DNA of 64,000 nucleotides from Neckera pumila. Lineage: Eukaryota; Streptophyta; Bryopsida; Hypnales; Neckeraceae. How positions within the stretch are numbered: position 1 is the stretch's first letter; each line of letters opens with the position of its first letter. Below the pieces are notes generated by a model, which was not told the DNA's origin, did not search any database, and was given only the letters and a program-made list of their open reading frames with translations. Location: positions 11,796,065 to 11,860,064 of the forward strand of contig OZ018416.1 of the NCBI GenBank assembly GCA_963969595.1. Reading direction: 5' to 3'. A program made the translations under genes and the position numbers. Below are positions 50,490 through 63,028 of the stretch, one piece after another.

Positions 50490-51817
50490 AATAAGACTTT
50501 TCATGTTCAAACTAAACTTCAAAAATAATTTTTCAAAAATATAAACCACTGAAAATAGCAATTTGGTAAGGTTTATTTAAATTCTTAGAATTCCTAATAT
50601 CAATTTCGACCAAGATGTACTACATTGGAGAATAATTTTCAATAGTCCTGAGTAGTAGAGATTAAGTATTCTCAAAGAACACTGTTGCAAAAAAGCTTGA
50701 CTGTATAGAAAAAGAACATATCATTCATTTTCAAAATCACATGTTAGATGCTCAAATTCAACTTTGAAAATCATTTTTCATGCACATTCAATTGTTAAAT
50801 CCTGAGATTGAAATGAATAAGAGTCTACCCTGTGCACATGAACTGTGGATTAATGAAGCACTGCAATTTCCTAAATGAAGCAAGAAAAACTATAAATAAG
50901 CAAAACTCTTCTTGAACCCTAATAATACATAAATGAGAGTTGCCATCCCATTTAATGTATGATAGTTGTAACGAATAAAAAAGAAAACAAATCTACAAAC
51001 AATATTTGAATGTAGGTGAATTCATTTTACGAAACTGGTGTGATGATCAAACAGAGGTTTAGGATAATTAAAGATTTACGATCACTGCACCTCCAAAATC
51101 CCATCGGTACAATAAGAGCAAAGAATTGAAAGCTTAAATACCTGCAAAGCTTTATTGTTAAAATTTGAAGTGAATGACACATATCTGTGATCACTACGTT
51201 TAAACTTTCAAAGATTGTGACCAATTCCGCAAGAAGTCCAAAAAAATATGAAACTAGTTGGAATAGATCCCAATGCCATTTTTCTACTACTAATATTCAC
51301 TGACAATTTTTTACATGAATTCCTCCAAAAGGCAACCACATCTTCAAAGATTGCTTGAAGAGCTCCCTACCTTAAAGCTCGCCGATGTATTTACTTCTTG
51401 CAAAGTTCGGAAGACCTCGAAACCAGAAAAAATTGAAAAAACGTCTCACTGTCTCCACCACGAGGTAAATTTGCGAGCAAGCCCTAGCGCTAGCAGGGCT
51501 CAATCCACCAAGGCCAATTCCGCCAGACGCTAGGCTCCCAACGCCGAGAACCGCCAGCACCCGCCATGAAAAACTGGCATGTGCGCGGGCTCCTTGACTC
51601 ACTACAAATTTAGCATGCTTGCCACCGTGTAAATGTCGTTTTTAACGTGACTTGATTTTATGTACCTGAATAGATGAATATTGTTGAATTACACCAGCAA
51701 GTACCTGCTTCACATGTGGACACAAATATTCCAAGATTGGCTAATAGCTGCACTGGTAATTAAGTTAAGGTTCCCCATGTGACGGAATTAATTCATGTAG
51801 GCAAGCATTCTAGAGAG
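50490..51817. other. AT-rich intergenic DNA with a GC-richer patch
   Basis: Positions 50490-50620 are the right flank of the element above and match 53344-53460. The patch at 51400-51610 is GC-richer, with frames on both strands, but I recognise no protein. Confidence 0.45.
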
Positions 51818-52787
51818 TTAACCCCTCACCCCCCAAAGTCCAACCATGCTTAGAAAATGCCTGCCTTTGCAAGTCTGAAAAGTCAAAATTAGAGTGAGGT
51901 ATGAAGATTTCAATTGTACAATATTGTAGTGTGTATGTTTTAGATGGTGTGAAACAAATTTGGGGTCATTTGACCGTTTAGATTGAAAAATTATAATGTT
52001 TTAGTGTTAAAAAAAGGTGCTGAAATTTTCTTAAAAACACATTTGGAGGTGAAATTCGATTTCTAAACCTACTCAAATGAAAAAACTTTAAGCTACAAAG
52101 TGATTCAAAACCCTAATATAAACACTTTGGTAAAAAGAATTTCATAAAAATGAATCATTGTGTCTACAAAATGGATTTGAAATGTCCAAAAACAGTGAAA
52201 AAAGGAGCAAAAAATCACATCTACAATTGAACCTCCTTCTACTAAAATGCTTCTCAGACAATCAAAACTTCTTGGATTGATATGAAATTTTATCCACAAG
52301 AACTAGACAAGTATACACAACTTCTCCAACAAGACTTTTTGAAAAAGGATCATGTATGAAGTAGTTATGAGCCGCCGAAGTTGACTGAAATGCAATAATA
52401 TCTAGATTTGAACTTCGAATTACTCCCAAGAATTCAAACAACTTAGATTGACATGAAAATTTTACCACAATAACTAGACCTTAAGGGGCACAAAATCCAA
52501 CAAATTTTGTTGAAAACGAACATTTTTGGAAAAAGCTACAAGCCCCTAAAGTTGCATTTATCACAACGCAGTGTGCTGAACAAATATTGACATTGTGAAC
52601 TTTGAATGGCTCTCACAAACTCAATTTGTCTTGGATTGATCTGAAAATTTTACCATAGAAATTAGATTGGTATGCGCAATTTTTCCAAAAGTTTTTTTTA
52701 TTGAATTTGGACATTGGATGCAAAAGTTATAGTGATTCAAAGTTTTGGGTGGAGACACTTTTTGTCCTCTTGGGCGGAGAGGGTTAA
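51818..52787. mobile_element. TTAA-flanked element, 970 bases
   Basis: TTAACCCCTCACCCCCCAAA at the left pairs imperfectly with the complement of TTGGGCGGAGAGGGTTAA at the right. The ends follow the TTAA-CCCC pattern, but the interior differs from the 49565 family. An internal ~175-base unit repeats, with GGATTGATATGAAAATTTTA-like text near 52272, 52448 and 52632. Confidence 0.7.
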
Positions 52788-55105
52788 ACGGCCAAATACA
52801 CCATTGCAGACTAACTTATCAACATGACCAAAATTAAAAACAAGGCTGACATTGATTCAACCCATAAATGTCCAAGGCCATTTGGGGGTGATAAGTTTTT
52901 TCAAAAGAAATTTGAGTTGTAGCTATACAAAGTCAAACTAGACATGTTAAAGATCACATGGAGAAAGAAAACACAATAATATCGCTTATGGATTGAAAGA
53001 TTATAATGTTTGATCATGAGGGAGTTAGAATATTGAAAGTGATTTCAAGTCTTTCAATCCTCTTTTCACATGTTAAATTTTAAAAATTGGCCACCAAAAA
53101 AATATGAGGTTAAAGGGCAAAACATATACAACACCAATCAATTTATGGCTTCTCAAAATCTACTTTACAGTTCTTTTTAAATGAATTTTAATGTGATTCT
53201 TTCTCTAAGATCTGGTGTATTTTCCAAGATCTAATGTATTTGAGGCTCGTATCCAAGAGCTCTTAACACTAGAAAATTAAGACTTGCAACACACATCCTT
53301 GCACAAAATCTTGAATAGAAAAATTATAATCATTCAATTTTAAAATCAACTTTTTGATGCTAAAACTAGAATTCAAAAAGAATTTTCAAAAATATAAACT
53401 ACTAAAAATAATTTCTTGGTTAGGTTTTACTGAACTTCAAAATACTGCTAACACCAAAATTTGGTGTCTCGGGCATTTAGAAGTTAAAGCCATTTTGGGA
53501 TTAGAAGGAGCATTTAGCCCACGTTGAAGAAAAAGCCAAGAATGCCATGCTAATGCAATAATGCTTATGCTAATGGATGCCAAGCATAACTATTTTAGCT
53601 CCATTTGACAACGCACTAAAATGGGTCCAATAAACTTGAGTTCATAACAAAGTTAATTGTAAAGTCGTCCTGTATTTGTAGCCGAGTGTCAAAGGAAGAT
53701 TTAACTAAGAATGGTACAGAAAAAACACGGCACCAAACTCCATCAAACCTAAGTTTTGGTGCTCCGACAAATTTGGTCCTATGTTTTTCTTGAATTCCGA
53801 CTCCTGGTCCCGCATTAGGCACACTTACGATTAACTCTAATAGCAAGGCAAATTTGCAAATAAAAAGTGGCCAACTTGGCCCAGCAGCAATAGTAAACGA
53901 CCCAGGTCTCACAACCTAGAAAGAGACTAGATTATGGAATATGCAATATTATGAATAGAAACTAAAGCTGGACAAAAATAAGAAACATAAAATTACTAAA
54001 AAAATCCTTAGTCTTTCAGTTTATCCCCTAACAATACTGGATGATTTTCAAGCTTCAAAGACATATATGTTATTGCAAACTTCTTCAAACCACATGAAAC
54101 CTTTATTACTTTGTGTGACAAGTACCGTAATAAAAGCATGATTTGGAGAAATTTGTAAACTAGGTCATAACTTCAATCTATAAATTTGTCAATGACCTCA
54201 ACATTTTGGAAGTCATGACATCATTGCATGTTTGAGAAAAAAAAATTGGAATGTTTTTGTGTATACTTCAAAGGCTCATTGTTTTCTTTCTGTATTATAG
54301 AATGTCTACACTTCTAATCTATGATTAATTACCAACCTCCTTCACAATGTTTGGAATGATACGTAAACAAATTAGTTGCCAAATCTCACAAATACATGAT
54401 CATTTTGAAGAACGGTACAGTAGGGTTCCAGAGGATGCATTGTGCTTACTAATGTCAAGTTTGAATAAGATGTTTGTTCATACGACAGTGATTGCTAGAA
54501 AGACCTATAATATTTACTATCATATTTTGTGTGTCAAAGTATTTTTCAATTGCAACTTTGAAAATAATAATCCAATGTGGTTGAAATTCTTACAGAAGCT
54601 GGACATGATCAATTAAAATGTTTTTAAATATTATTTTAAAAAAAACAAACTAACTTGGTAGGAAGTTTAGTAAAAAAAACTCCCTCCATGCAGTTTTAGG
54701 GGTTGGTAGTACAATTGAATATCATTCTAAAGGGATTGGTCTTCTAGTAGATTGCAATTATTGCTTCAAGGGATAATAATAGAAAATTCTATATTGTAGG
54801 AAAGTCCACAAAGCAAGCTTCTTTATGCATGCATATTGAAACATGAAAAAAATAAAGTGTTCTTTTGAGTTAACGACCATCTTGACAAAGTCATTGCAAA
54901 TTGCCATTTTTATATATATATATTTTTTACTTAATTATTTTCCTATATCTATAAATTAAAACCTCCAAACTTCTAAATTTTTGAGACTATGCACCTTTTT
55001 AGTTTCACTTTTAAAGGATTATTCTATCCTTAAGCTTTTCATATTTCAATCGCCCTAAAAGATTAAGCAATGGCTATAATTCTAATTTTGTTTAAAATTA
55101 ATATT
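52788..55105. other. Intergenic DNA; includes empty site of the 49565 element
   Basis: Positions 53240-53460 are the paralogue of 49470-49564 plus 50490-50620 without the insert. I see no gene elsewhere. The frame at 53616-53912 (minus) is unsupported. Confidence 0.55.
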
Positions 55106-55856
55106 TTAATCTCTAAAGGACCAAACACCGTTTTTTGGCAACATAGTGATTTTGGGCAGCTCACTACAAACAGACTTTTTATTTTTTTTTTCTTTGAAAA
55201 TTTTACAAAACATGTGCCCAAGGAGTAGCTTTAAGGTCCAATAATTTTCATAGCTTTTGACTACACAGTTAAAAAGTTATTGCATGATATGTAATCCTTT
55301 ACATTTGGTGGGCAGCCCGGCAGCTCAAAAAACTCCTTCAAAAATCACTTTTTGAAAAATGAAAAAGTTGGAAGTGGTTCTAAGGAAACATTTAAGAGTT
55401 AAAAAGTTTGAATCATTCCATTTTGTTAAATGAGATAAGAGTTATTAATAATTCTAGTTTGTGGGTAGGTATGGAGTCTCTGGATTCCAAAATTGCCTAT
55501 AAATTGGAATTTTTAATAACTCTCATCTCATTAAACAAAATGGAGTGATTCAAACTTTTCCACTCTTAAATGTTTCCTTAGAACCACTTCCAACTTTTTC
55601 ATTTTTCAAAAAAGTGATTTTTGAAGGAGTTTTTTGAGTTGCCTAGACTACCCACCAAATGCAGAAAATTATATATCATGCAATAACTTTTTAATCGTAT
55701 AGTCAAAAGTTATGAAAATTGTTGGACTTTAAAGCTACTCCTTGGGCGCCTATTTTGTGAAATTTTCAAAGGAAAAAAAATAAAAACTCCGTTTGTAGTG
55801 AGCTTTCCAAAATTACTATGTTGCCAAAAAACACCATTTGAACCTTTAGGGGTTAA
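55106..55856. mobile_element. TTAA-flanked long-hairpin element, 751 bases
   Basis: The two halves, about 55106-55478 and 55485-55856, are reverse complements along nearly their full length with scattered mismatches. Matching pairs include TGGCAACATAGT/ACTATGTTGCCA, AACTCCTTCAAAAATCACTT with its complement, and GAACCACTTCCAACTTTT with its complement. The outer ends are TTAATCTCTAAAGG and CCTTTAGGGGTTAA. A transcript would fold into a ~370 base-pair hairpin, a good dicer substrate. A partial copy lies at 39030-39504. Confidence 0.9.
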
Positions 55857-57482
55857 TTGACCTAGGACAAAAGTTAGTGACCTAGAAACAAAGAGATCAA
55901 AGTGGTTGGAGCTAGATTCACAAAGAGTCATAAACGGTTATTTTTAACCTCATATTGTACCTCAAGTTTATATCCTATGTGTTTGTCAATTTATATGAAT
56001 AAAAGGATTATTGTAGGTGGCTCAAATAGTGACCCTTTAAGGACTGTTGGGCCTTTTAATAAGTTTCAAATACCCAGAAATATTTTCTCTTATTTTTTTC
56101 ATGAAGAAAAATTGATGCAAAATCTAGCACAAGTGGTTTCATATTTTTTGAAGCATTTTTGAATTACTTATGAATTTCCAAAGATTTATGTAGTAGGCGC
56201 CTATTTTTTATCATAGGCCTTGCAAAATCCATTCACACGCAGTCTGAAAAAGATATGGCTTGAACAAAAACAAGCATTGCTACATTCAAAAATAATACAC
56301 AAGGTTCCTAAATGCGACCTTTACTAAACTTAAGCGGATCCTATATTCTTTTAACATTTGTAAGAAGGCAATTGGGCAATCAATTTTTATTTAGAAAATT
56401 AAGTGGATCGACATCTCCTGGCTTTGAAATGGATCCTCCCTAACTCTTATTCCATCCACTAGTGAAGCATGAAGCAATACATGACAAGTCTCAATTATGC
56501 TCTCACATTGTTGGCAGTGCATTTTAGAACCACTTAGTGTCCATTTCAAAGCTCTCTACAAGACTATTTGAAGAAGAAGGTTGTTTTTTGAGCCACCTAA
56601 CTTAGTATTATTTCAACCCCAAGGCTTCAATGTTCTTCTAGTTGTTTGAAATTATAGAAATTTGAATGAAAGTTTTTAAATTTTGATTGTTTGAATTTGC
56701 AAATCATTTATAACATTTTAATTTGATAACTTTAATGAATTCATAAATTTAAAAGTTTGTAATTTGATCATTTAAAAAAATTTGAATTTTTTAAATGTTT
56801 ATTATAATTATTATTTATATTAAATTATTAGATATGATATGTTTTCAATTTAAAAAAATAGATTTTTTTGTTAAATATATTTTATTTGATAAAACTATTA
56901 GTAACATTAAGATCTAGGAGTAATAGAAGGATCTTGCAAGTGTGACAACAACACAAAAAAAAACTCTCTTGCCTATAGACAGAAGGATTTGTATTGTTGC
57001 AACATTAGGACTCCATTGCTTTCTTTGCAAACAATTACAATCAACCTACATACTATATATTATTATGAAATTTTGAAATTTTAAAGATTCAAATCTCAAA
57101 AATCAATAGATTTGTGAATTTTCAATCCTCCAATCTTCAAAATTTATAAAAGGTTAATGTAATATATTCATAAATTTGGAGAATTGAAGAGTTTATATTT
57201 AAATTTCTAAATTTGATACTTATTTAGTTGAAAACTTGAAAGTCAATTTATCTATGATTTTATGTGATTAAACTTGAAAATATACAACGTCTTTAAATTT
57301 TTTCAATTTTTAAGTTAACTGAAATAAATTAGTCTTTACTACTAAGTTTTTTATTGTTTTCCAACTACTGGCAATATAAGTAGTTTTTTGAGAAATGGAT
57401 TGTTTAGAGTCTTATTTGATTTTTAGAGAAAACAAAAAACAAACTACAAATTTTAAAGCAAAAGCAATAAAATAAATAGGTC
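55857..57482. other. AT-rich intergenic DNA, nothing recognised
   Basis: I see no gene or repeat that I can support. The region 56640-57350 is extremely AT-rich. Confidence 0.5.
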
Positions 57483-58164
57483 TTAACCCCTAAAGTCCTA
57501 AGGCCATTTTTTTGTCAAAAAATACTCAAGACTGTCATTTTTGCTGCGTTCACCCAAGAATACAAAAAAAACATTTTTTTAAAATCTGACCATAGGATCT
57601 TGTACTTTACTTGTCAAAGATCATGTGGTAAAAAATTTCATGAAGTTTGACCGTATAGATTGGAAGATTTTAGCATTCAAAGTTCAAATAGAAAGTTTTT
57701 TTGAACACTGGCTTGTACTTTCATATGACTTTGACCGCCATTTGTGGAATTTTTTTGTACTACAGACTTTGAATTTAAGATTTTTTATGTTGAAGATGTA
57801 AGTTGAAAGTATACAAAGAAAAATTCAAAAAACACACACTTGATTTTCGTTCTTTAAAAAGTTGTTAAGTAGAAATAAGTCCAAGATTGGAAAAAAAACT
57901 AAATCGTTAATAGCTCTTAGATGGAATTGAAATACAATAATTCCAATAGTGAGATTGTTTTAGCAAGCAAACACAACAATCTCCAAAAAAGAAAGAAAAA
58001 ATTGTGAAAATTGCATTCAGAAATGAATCCTATGTATAAGTTATTTTTTCAAGAAGATGCTTAAATTGCCCAAAAAACAAGATTGTCCATAATTCTCAAG
58101 ATTGTCCATAATTTTATTAGTCCAAATGAAATGAATTAAAGCTTTACAAGTAGACAAAAATACA

Positions 58165-58197
<33 letters not shown>

Positions 58198-58428
58198 TGA
58201 CTTTTTGCAAAAAAAATTGGATCACCCGCCAAGTTCGGTTTGAGGCTTTTTGTGGTATAAGTTTTGCTCTTGGGCACCAATTGAAATAAAAATTATATTT
58301 CCACGATGCTAATCAGTTTTACTATCTTGTGGAAAAGTTTCAAAAAGTTTCACTAAAAATTGAGGTCACAAGAACCTGCTCAAAATCTGATTTGTCCCCC
58401 GAGGGGACAATGGGACTTTAGAGGTTAA
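57483..58428. mobile_element. TTAA-flanked element, 946 bases (49565 family)
   Basis: The ends are TTAACCCCTAAAGTCC and GGGACTTTAGAGGTTAA. The interior is colinear with 49565-50489, including TAGTGAGATTGTTTTAGCA, CCCAAAAAACAAGATTGTCC, GGGCACCAATTGAA and GAGGGGACAATGG. It contains a poly-A run of about 33 bases at 58165-58197 and a doubled AGATTGTCCATAAT near 58079. Confidence 0.85.
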
Positions 58429-58881
58429 AGTTAACCAAAATGATAATTTACTCATATACTAAAATAAACAACTTGATTTCAAACCAATAATAAACAATCA
58501 ATGCTATTCCCGTGGTCTATTATTCTGATTGGTGATGGAGCAAATAATAAAAAATTTCAATGACAACTTTGGGTTAACATCCAATGTCCTTCAAATAAAA
58601 TCTTCATGTGTATGATTATTATGATCTATGAAGATTGCTCAAAGCTTAAAGAAAAACTTGAAACAACATATAATAAGGGCATATTAAATGAAAACCTATG
58701 TCTAAATGCATTATCAATAACTTTCGGTTCTTAATTGTAATTTGAAAGAATTTATTTGAATGATACAATAATATGTAACTGCTTGTAGAATTATTAGATA
58801 CCATTGTATTGCATCATTTTCATTTGCTTTAACTATTTAAATGAGGATTCTATTGCTTTTGAGTTTGCCAATCAAAGCATT
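58429..58881. other. AT-rich intergenic DNA, nothing recognised
   Basis: I see no gene or repeat in this stretch. Confidence 0.5.
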
Positions 58882-59869
58882 TTAACCCTTTAAGACCTAG
58901 GGCTATTTTGGTTAGAGTAAATATACAGACAAACTCTTTAGCAATGTGGGATGATTGATGCCAAAGGAGCCAAGGTGAAAAAATTTACCATACCAAATTA
59001 GAGAATGAATGATAGACAATGGATGTACAAAAACTTAGAATGATCCACCATTGGTATTTTGAGAATTTAGAGTTTCTTGACAATGCATACAGTGTTGTTG
59101 ACCAAATATGCACAAATATAGGCATGTTGCACTAGCAACCTCATAATAGATTCATTTCAAGAACCTTTGGATTTGGTAGACATTGCTTTCATAATTCATA
59201 CAAAGCAATAGGCTCTAAAAAAATATACCTTCTATATGTAAAAATACATGCTAAATATAAGAAATTTATACTTGACATTGGGTTTGTACAAAATCTTCTA
59301 TACAAAATTGATACAAGGTAAAGATGTCACTGCCTTAGCCGCCATACAGAAGCATGCTTTTTTCTCTAATGTCTTTGTGACTCATTGACACTTACATAGG
59401 GGTAGTTGAAGCCAATGTCTACAACAAAAGATGGAAAAAAGACTAAAAAAAAGCACAGTGTTGACCATTGTACTTGATAGTAATAAAAACATTGCTAAAT
59501 AATATTATACGCTACTAGTATATTTCTTTATGACTTCTTTCTAGTTTAAAGTGCCTATACACTTGTGCGATCTCTATGTTTGCTTTCCCTCCAAAACACT
59601 GCCAATGTTGTTCAAGGTATAGAAGAGACACACCTTTTGCAAATCATTCCACATAATTCAATGTATTATACAAACATAGCCCTATATAGACGCACATACT
59701 TGTTGCATGAAATTGTATTTTTGAGATCAGATTGCTCCAATTCATTCTCAATCAAAAAAAAATTAAGGACCCTCCATTCCTAACTACCTTCCAATTTCTC
59801 ACATTATGAATTATTTTTGTTGTCTCACTCTAGAAACACTTTGTGGTTCCTAGGGCCTTAAAGGATTAA
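58882..59869. mobile_element. TTAA-flanked element, 988 bases
   Basis: TTAACCCTTTAAGACCTAGG at the left pairs with the complement of CCTAGGGCCTTAAAGGATTAA at the right, with small differences. The interior does not resemble the 49565 family. No transposase frame is seen. Confidence 0.7.
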
Positions 59870-60908
59870 GATATACCACGTGACTAGAGAGCTATGCAAT
59901 CTTGTGTATAAGGACTTCAATATGAAGTTTTTAGTGTAACGACAAATAAATAACTTCCAATGAACAAATGTGTAGAGTTGTATTCCTTCCTCATTATATA
60001 CAAATATGATGCATCCATCTTTTGAACAAAATCGATTCACTAACACATCATGGAGTTCCAAATAAAGTTCTTACTAGAAGATTTATATGTGGAGTATACA
60101 TTCATACCTCTTCAAAACCTCTATATTTAATAAATATATCCATATCTGGATGGTAGGCTTTATTAGAAGCAACAAATGGAGCAACAATTAAGTCTTAATC
60201 TACAAGGACACATACATGTTTACGTGTTGGAATCAATTCCATATATCAGCATTGCATTTAGAAATAAAAATGAGGCTTAGGATACCTTGAAAGTCAAAGC
60301 AAGATGAGAATCCTTGTATTAGAGGCATGGGGTTGTATGGGACTTATAAAAATTTGAAAAATTAGTTACAATGTTTAGTCTTGCCTTTAGTCACTACAAT
60401 CAATATAATGCGTTCATCTCTAATTGGAATTAAAAACTAGGGATTTGTGATGTTGCCTATGACCGCTGATGATTGTGTTGCAAGAAAGAAAAATCAATTT
60501 TCATTTTCATCTAAAAATAAATAAATTTGTTGGTATTGACAAGAAGAGGCGTTGTATCCAAACACACAATATATATACATACATATGTACATTATAAAAA
60601 AATATACATATGTACAAGTGTGTATAGACACATGTGATAAAAAAATTTGATGATGTTGACATCAATTACAATTTCAATCTAGGTAAACCTTCTCTAGTAT
60701 AAGTATCATTGACAAAATTTCATGCAATACTATGAAATGATATTGAAGATGTACCTTTGTTAAGATGGGAATCACTTGAAGTAGTGCTCAGAGCTCATGG
60801 GTGATAGTCAAGCTCAGAATTCAACCCTACAAGAGGATTTGCTCGCCATTTGGGTGCATAATGACTACGATCTTCAAGATGGGTTGAAGGCTCCCTTTGA
60901 TTCAAAGG
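59870..60908. other. AT-rich intergenic DNA, nothing recognised
   Basis: An alternating ATATACATA-type microsatellite lies at 60570-60630. No gene is seen. Confidence 0.5.
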
Positions 60909-63010
60909 TCATTGACGCAAAAATTCTTCTACTTTGAACTTTTTGCCATTCAAATGTGTCATTGCATGGTTGAGGAAGAAACTTCTAGCATATTTTTGTG
61001 TATATTTCAAAGGCTCCTTTTGTATCTTAAGGTGTCCACACCTCTTGATCCATGATTTTTTCACAACCTTTTCAGAAACTTCTTTACTTGTCATATGAAC
61101 CAATCTAGATGTGATTAAAGAATACTCTACCAATACTTGTGGATTGTATTCCAATTCTTTTGGATACCAAGTACCTTCAAATTTGACATCTTGTGGACTG
61201 CACATCGGAAGAAAGTTGAGATCAAGTTTTCAATAATCTTCATAGGGGAGTTTTCCTAGATCAATTTCAAAATTATGATTAGGAGTACAATATGCATATT
61301 TCAAAGTTGAAGAACGTTGATATCGCTTTGGAAAAATGTCAAAACCACCAATTGTCATTTGAGAGGGCTTTTCCAAACTATCGCCAACATTAATGGATTC
61401 ACATGTGGAATTTGACCACCCCAAACTTCCTCCACTAGATAATGTTAAAATATGGGGAATTGATCCTTGGACTCCACCATTCATTGAATTTGATTATCCA
61501 CATGTTGTTGCATTTGAGGACCCTGATGTTTTTCTCACTTTCCAATCAATAATATCAAGGGCCTTGTGATTAGGACCAATTTCTGAGCAATGAGCACTAA
61601 TCGGCCCAAAAGATACTTCCAACAATTTGTGGTACCAACCATATCGTCCAATCCTTTCATAGTTATTTTCATTTTCTTCTTGAAATTGAAAGGATATAGG
61701 CCCAACAGTGACATGAATTTCCTTCCTGTCATCTTCATTCAAGAATTTGAACATCATCTCCAAACATATAGTTTTGTCCAATTGAGAAGTCAATTCCTCC
61801 AATTCTTTGTCATCAAAGATTGTTGCATCCAATAGATTACTTCCATCAAAGAGGCATCCACCGGGTAATAGTTTAAGATGCACTGTAGTATCAATTTTCA
61901 TAGCATCATTACCTAGGGGATCCTTAGGGGGACCATCACCATTCTTTGTCTTCAATTGGATAAAAGCCTCTTGTAAAATAAAAATGCTTTTCAAAGCTTG
62001 GAGGAATGCTGAAGGCTTTTGGTCACTTCTAGATGAAGATCTTGCAATATCTTGATTGCTTGAACTTGAGCTTGTACCACTACCACCGTTGGCATGAGTC
62101 ATTGAAGCCTTTGGAAGAAATGAAGAAATAGCCTTTTTCAATATAAAATATTGTGCTAGATCCAAAAGTAAACATTGGCCCCTTGGAATAGATGCGAGAG
62201 GTTCTTGAGAGTCTTCCATGTTATCCATGCCTTCCTCCAATGGCTCCAGTATTGTTACCTTCATTGTACTTGAAGAGGAATTAGAATTCTTCCATGCATC
62301 ATCCCAATTGGGTCTTGAAATTTCTTGAACTGTTACCCTCCATCCATCTTCTAGAACAACCTTTGCACATTCCAAGCCCACACCAACAATTCTTGCCATG
62401 CCTTGCTAGTTCTTGAAAAAAATTCAAACACATTATCTTTCTCATTGAAATAGAGAAAAAAGCTTGTTTTACCAATATTGGTAAAATCTTGTTCAAACTC
62501 ATCACCCAGACTCAATAGCCTTGAAATATAGCCAAGTTTTGCAATTTCTTCTTCAAGCATTTCAAAATATGTCTCATCGGACTTCAATTGGAACACATCT
62601 AGAAAAATACACACAACTTATTCAAAACACAAATACTAACGTCCATACTACCTAAATAAATATAAATTCAAGCACACTGCATTTCTTAAGTACAATTTGA
62701 TCATTAAATATTGTTATTTAATATACTCATATTTAGAAAAATGATACAATATCAATAAACCACAAATTTGGAGGTCATCATATGATCCAATGAGAATAAT
62801 TCACAATGTTGGTTTGTATTAAAAGTACAAACTCATTGCATAATATTTATCTATGAATAAAAATAACTATATTCATCCACTATCATGACAACATGTCTAG
62901 TAGAGTAAAAATTATTACCTGAGATGATATCTATATACAACGGTGAAGTTCTCATCTTGTTTTGCAACCAACACCTCTGATGCAAGTCTTGTTGCTTGTT
63001 TGGAATCCAT
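60909..63010 (-). pseudogene. Broken gene of unknown family, following the kinase
   Basis: I do not recognise the family. The first exon is 63010-62919 (start MDSKQATRLASEV, donor CAG|GTAATA). A long second exon starts at 62598 (TTCTAG|ATG). Readable parts are DVFQLKSDETYFEMLEEEI, then (new frame, 62399) MARIVGVGLECAKVVLEDGW, a serine-rich linker near 62080, LLPGGCLFDGSNLLDATIF, a VTVGPISFQFQEEN stretch, then TLSSGGSLGWSNSTC and a basic end (VVKKSWIKRC). Lesions: exon phases disagree at the intron, a frame change near 62410, another near 61510 with a stop just before 61484, and an in-frame TGA at 61230, after which the same frame stays open to 60909. Codon-like composition persists throughout, so decay is recent, or the sequence carries base-call errors. 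Confidence 0.6.
62599..62918 (-). other. Intron of the broken gene
   Basis: It is AT-rich (about 320 bases), bounded by GTAATA and TTCTAG on the minus strand. Nothing else is seen inside. Confidence 0.5.
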
Positions 63011-63028
63011 CTCTAACTGTGTGCCCAA

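Noticed and set aside
58165..58197. Poly-A run as a retroposon tail
   Set aside because: It lies inside a TTAA element, not at an insertion end, and no upstream SINE or LINE body was recognised.
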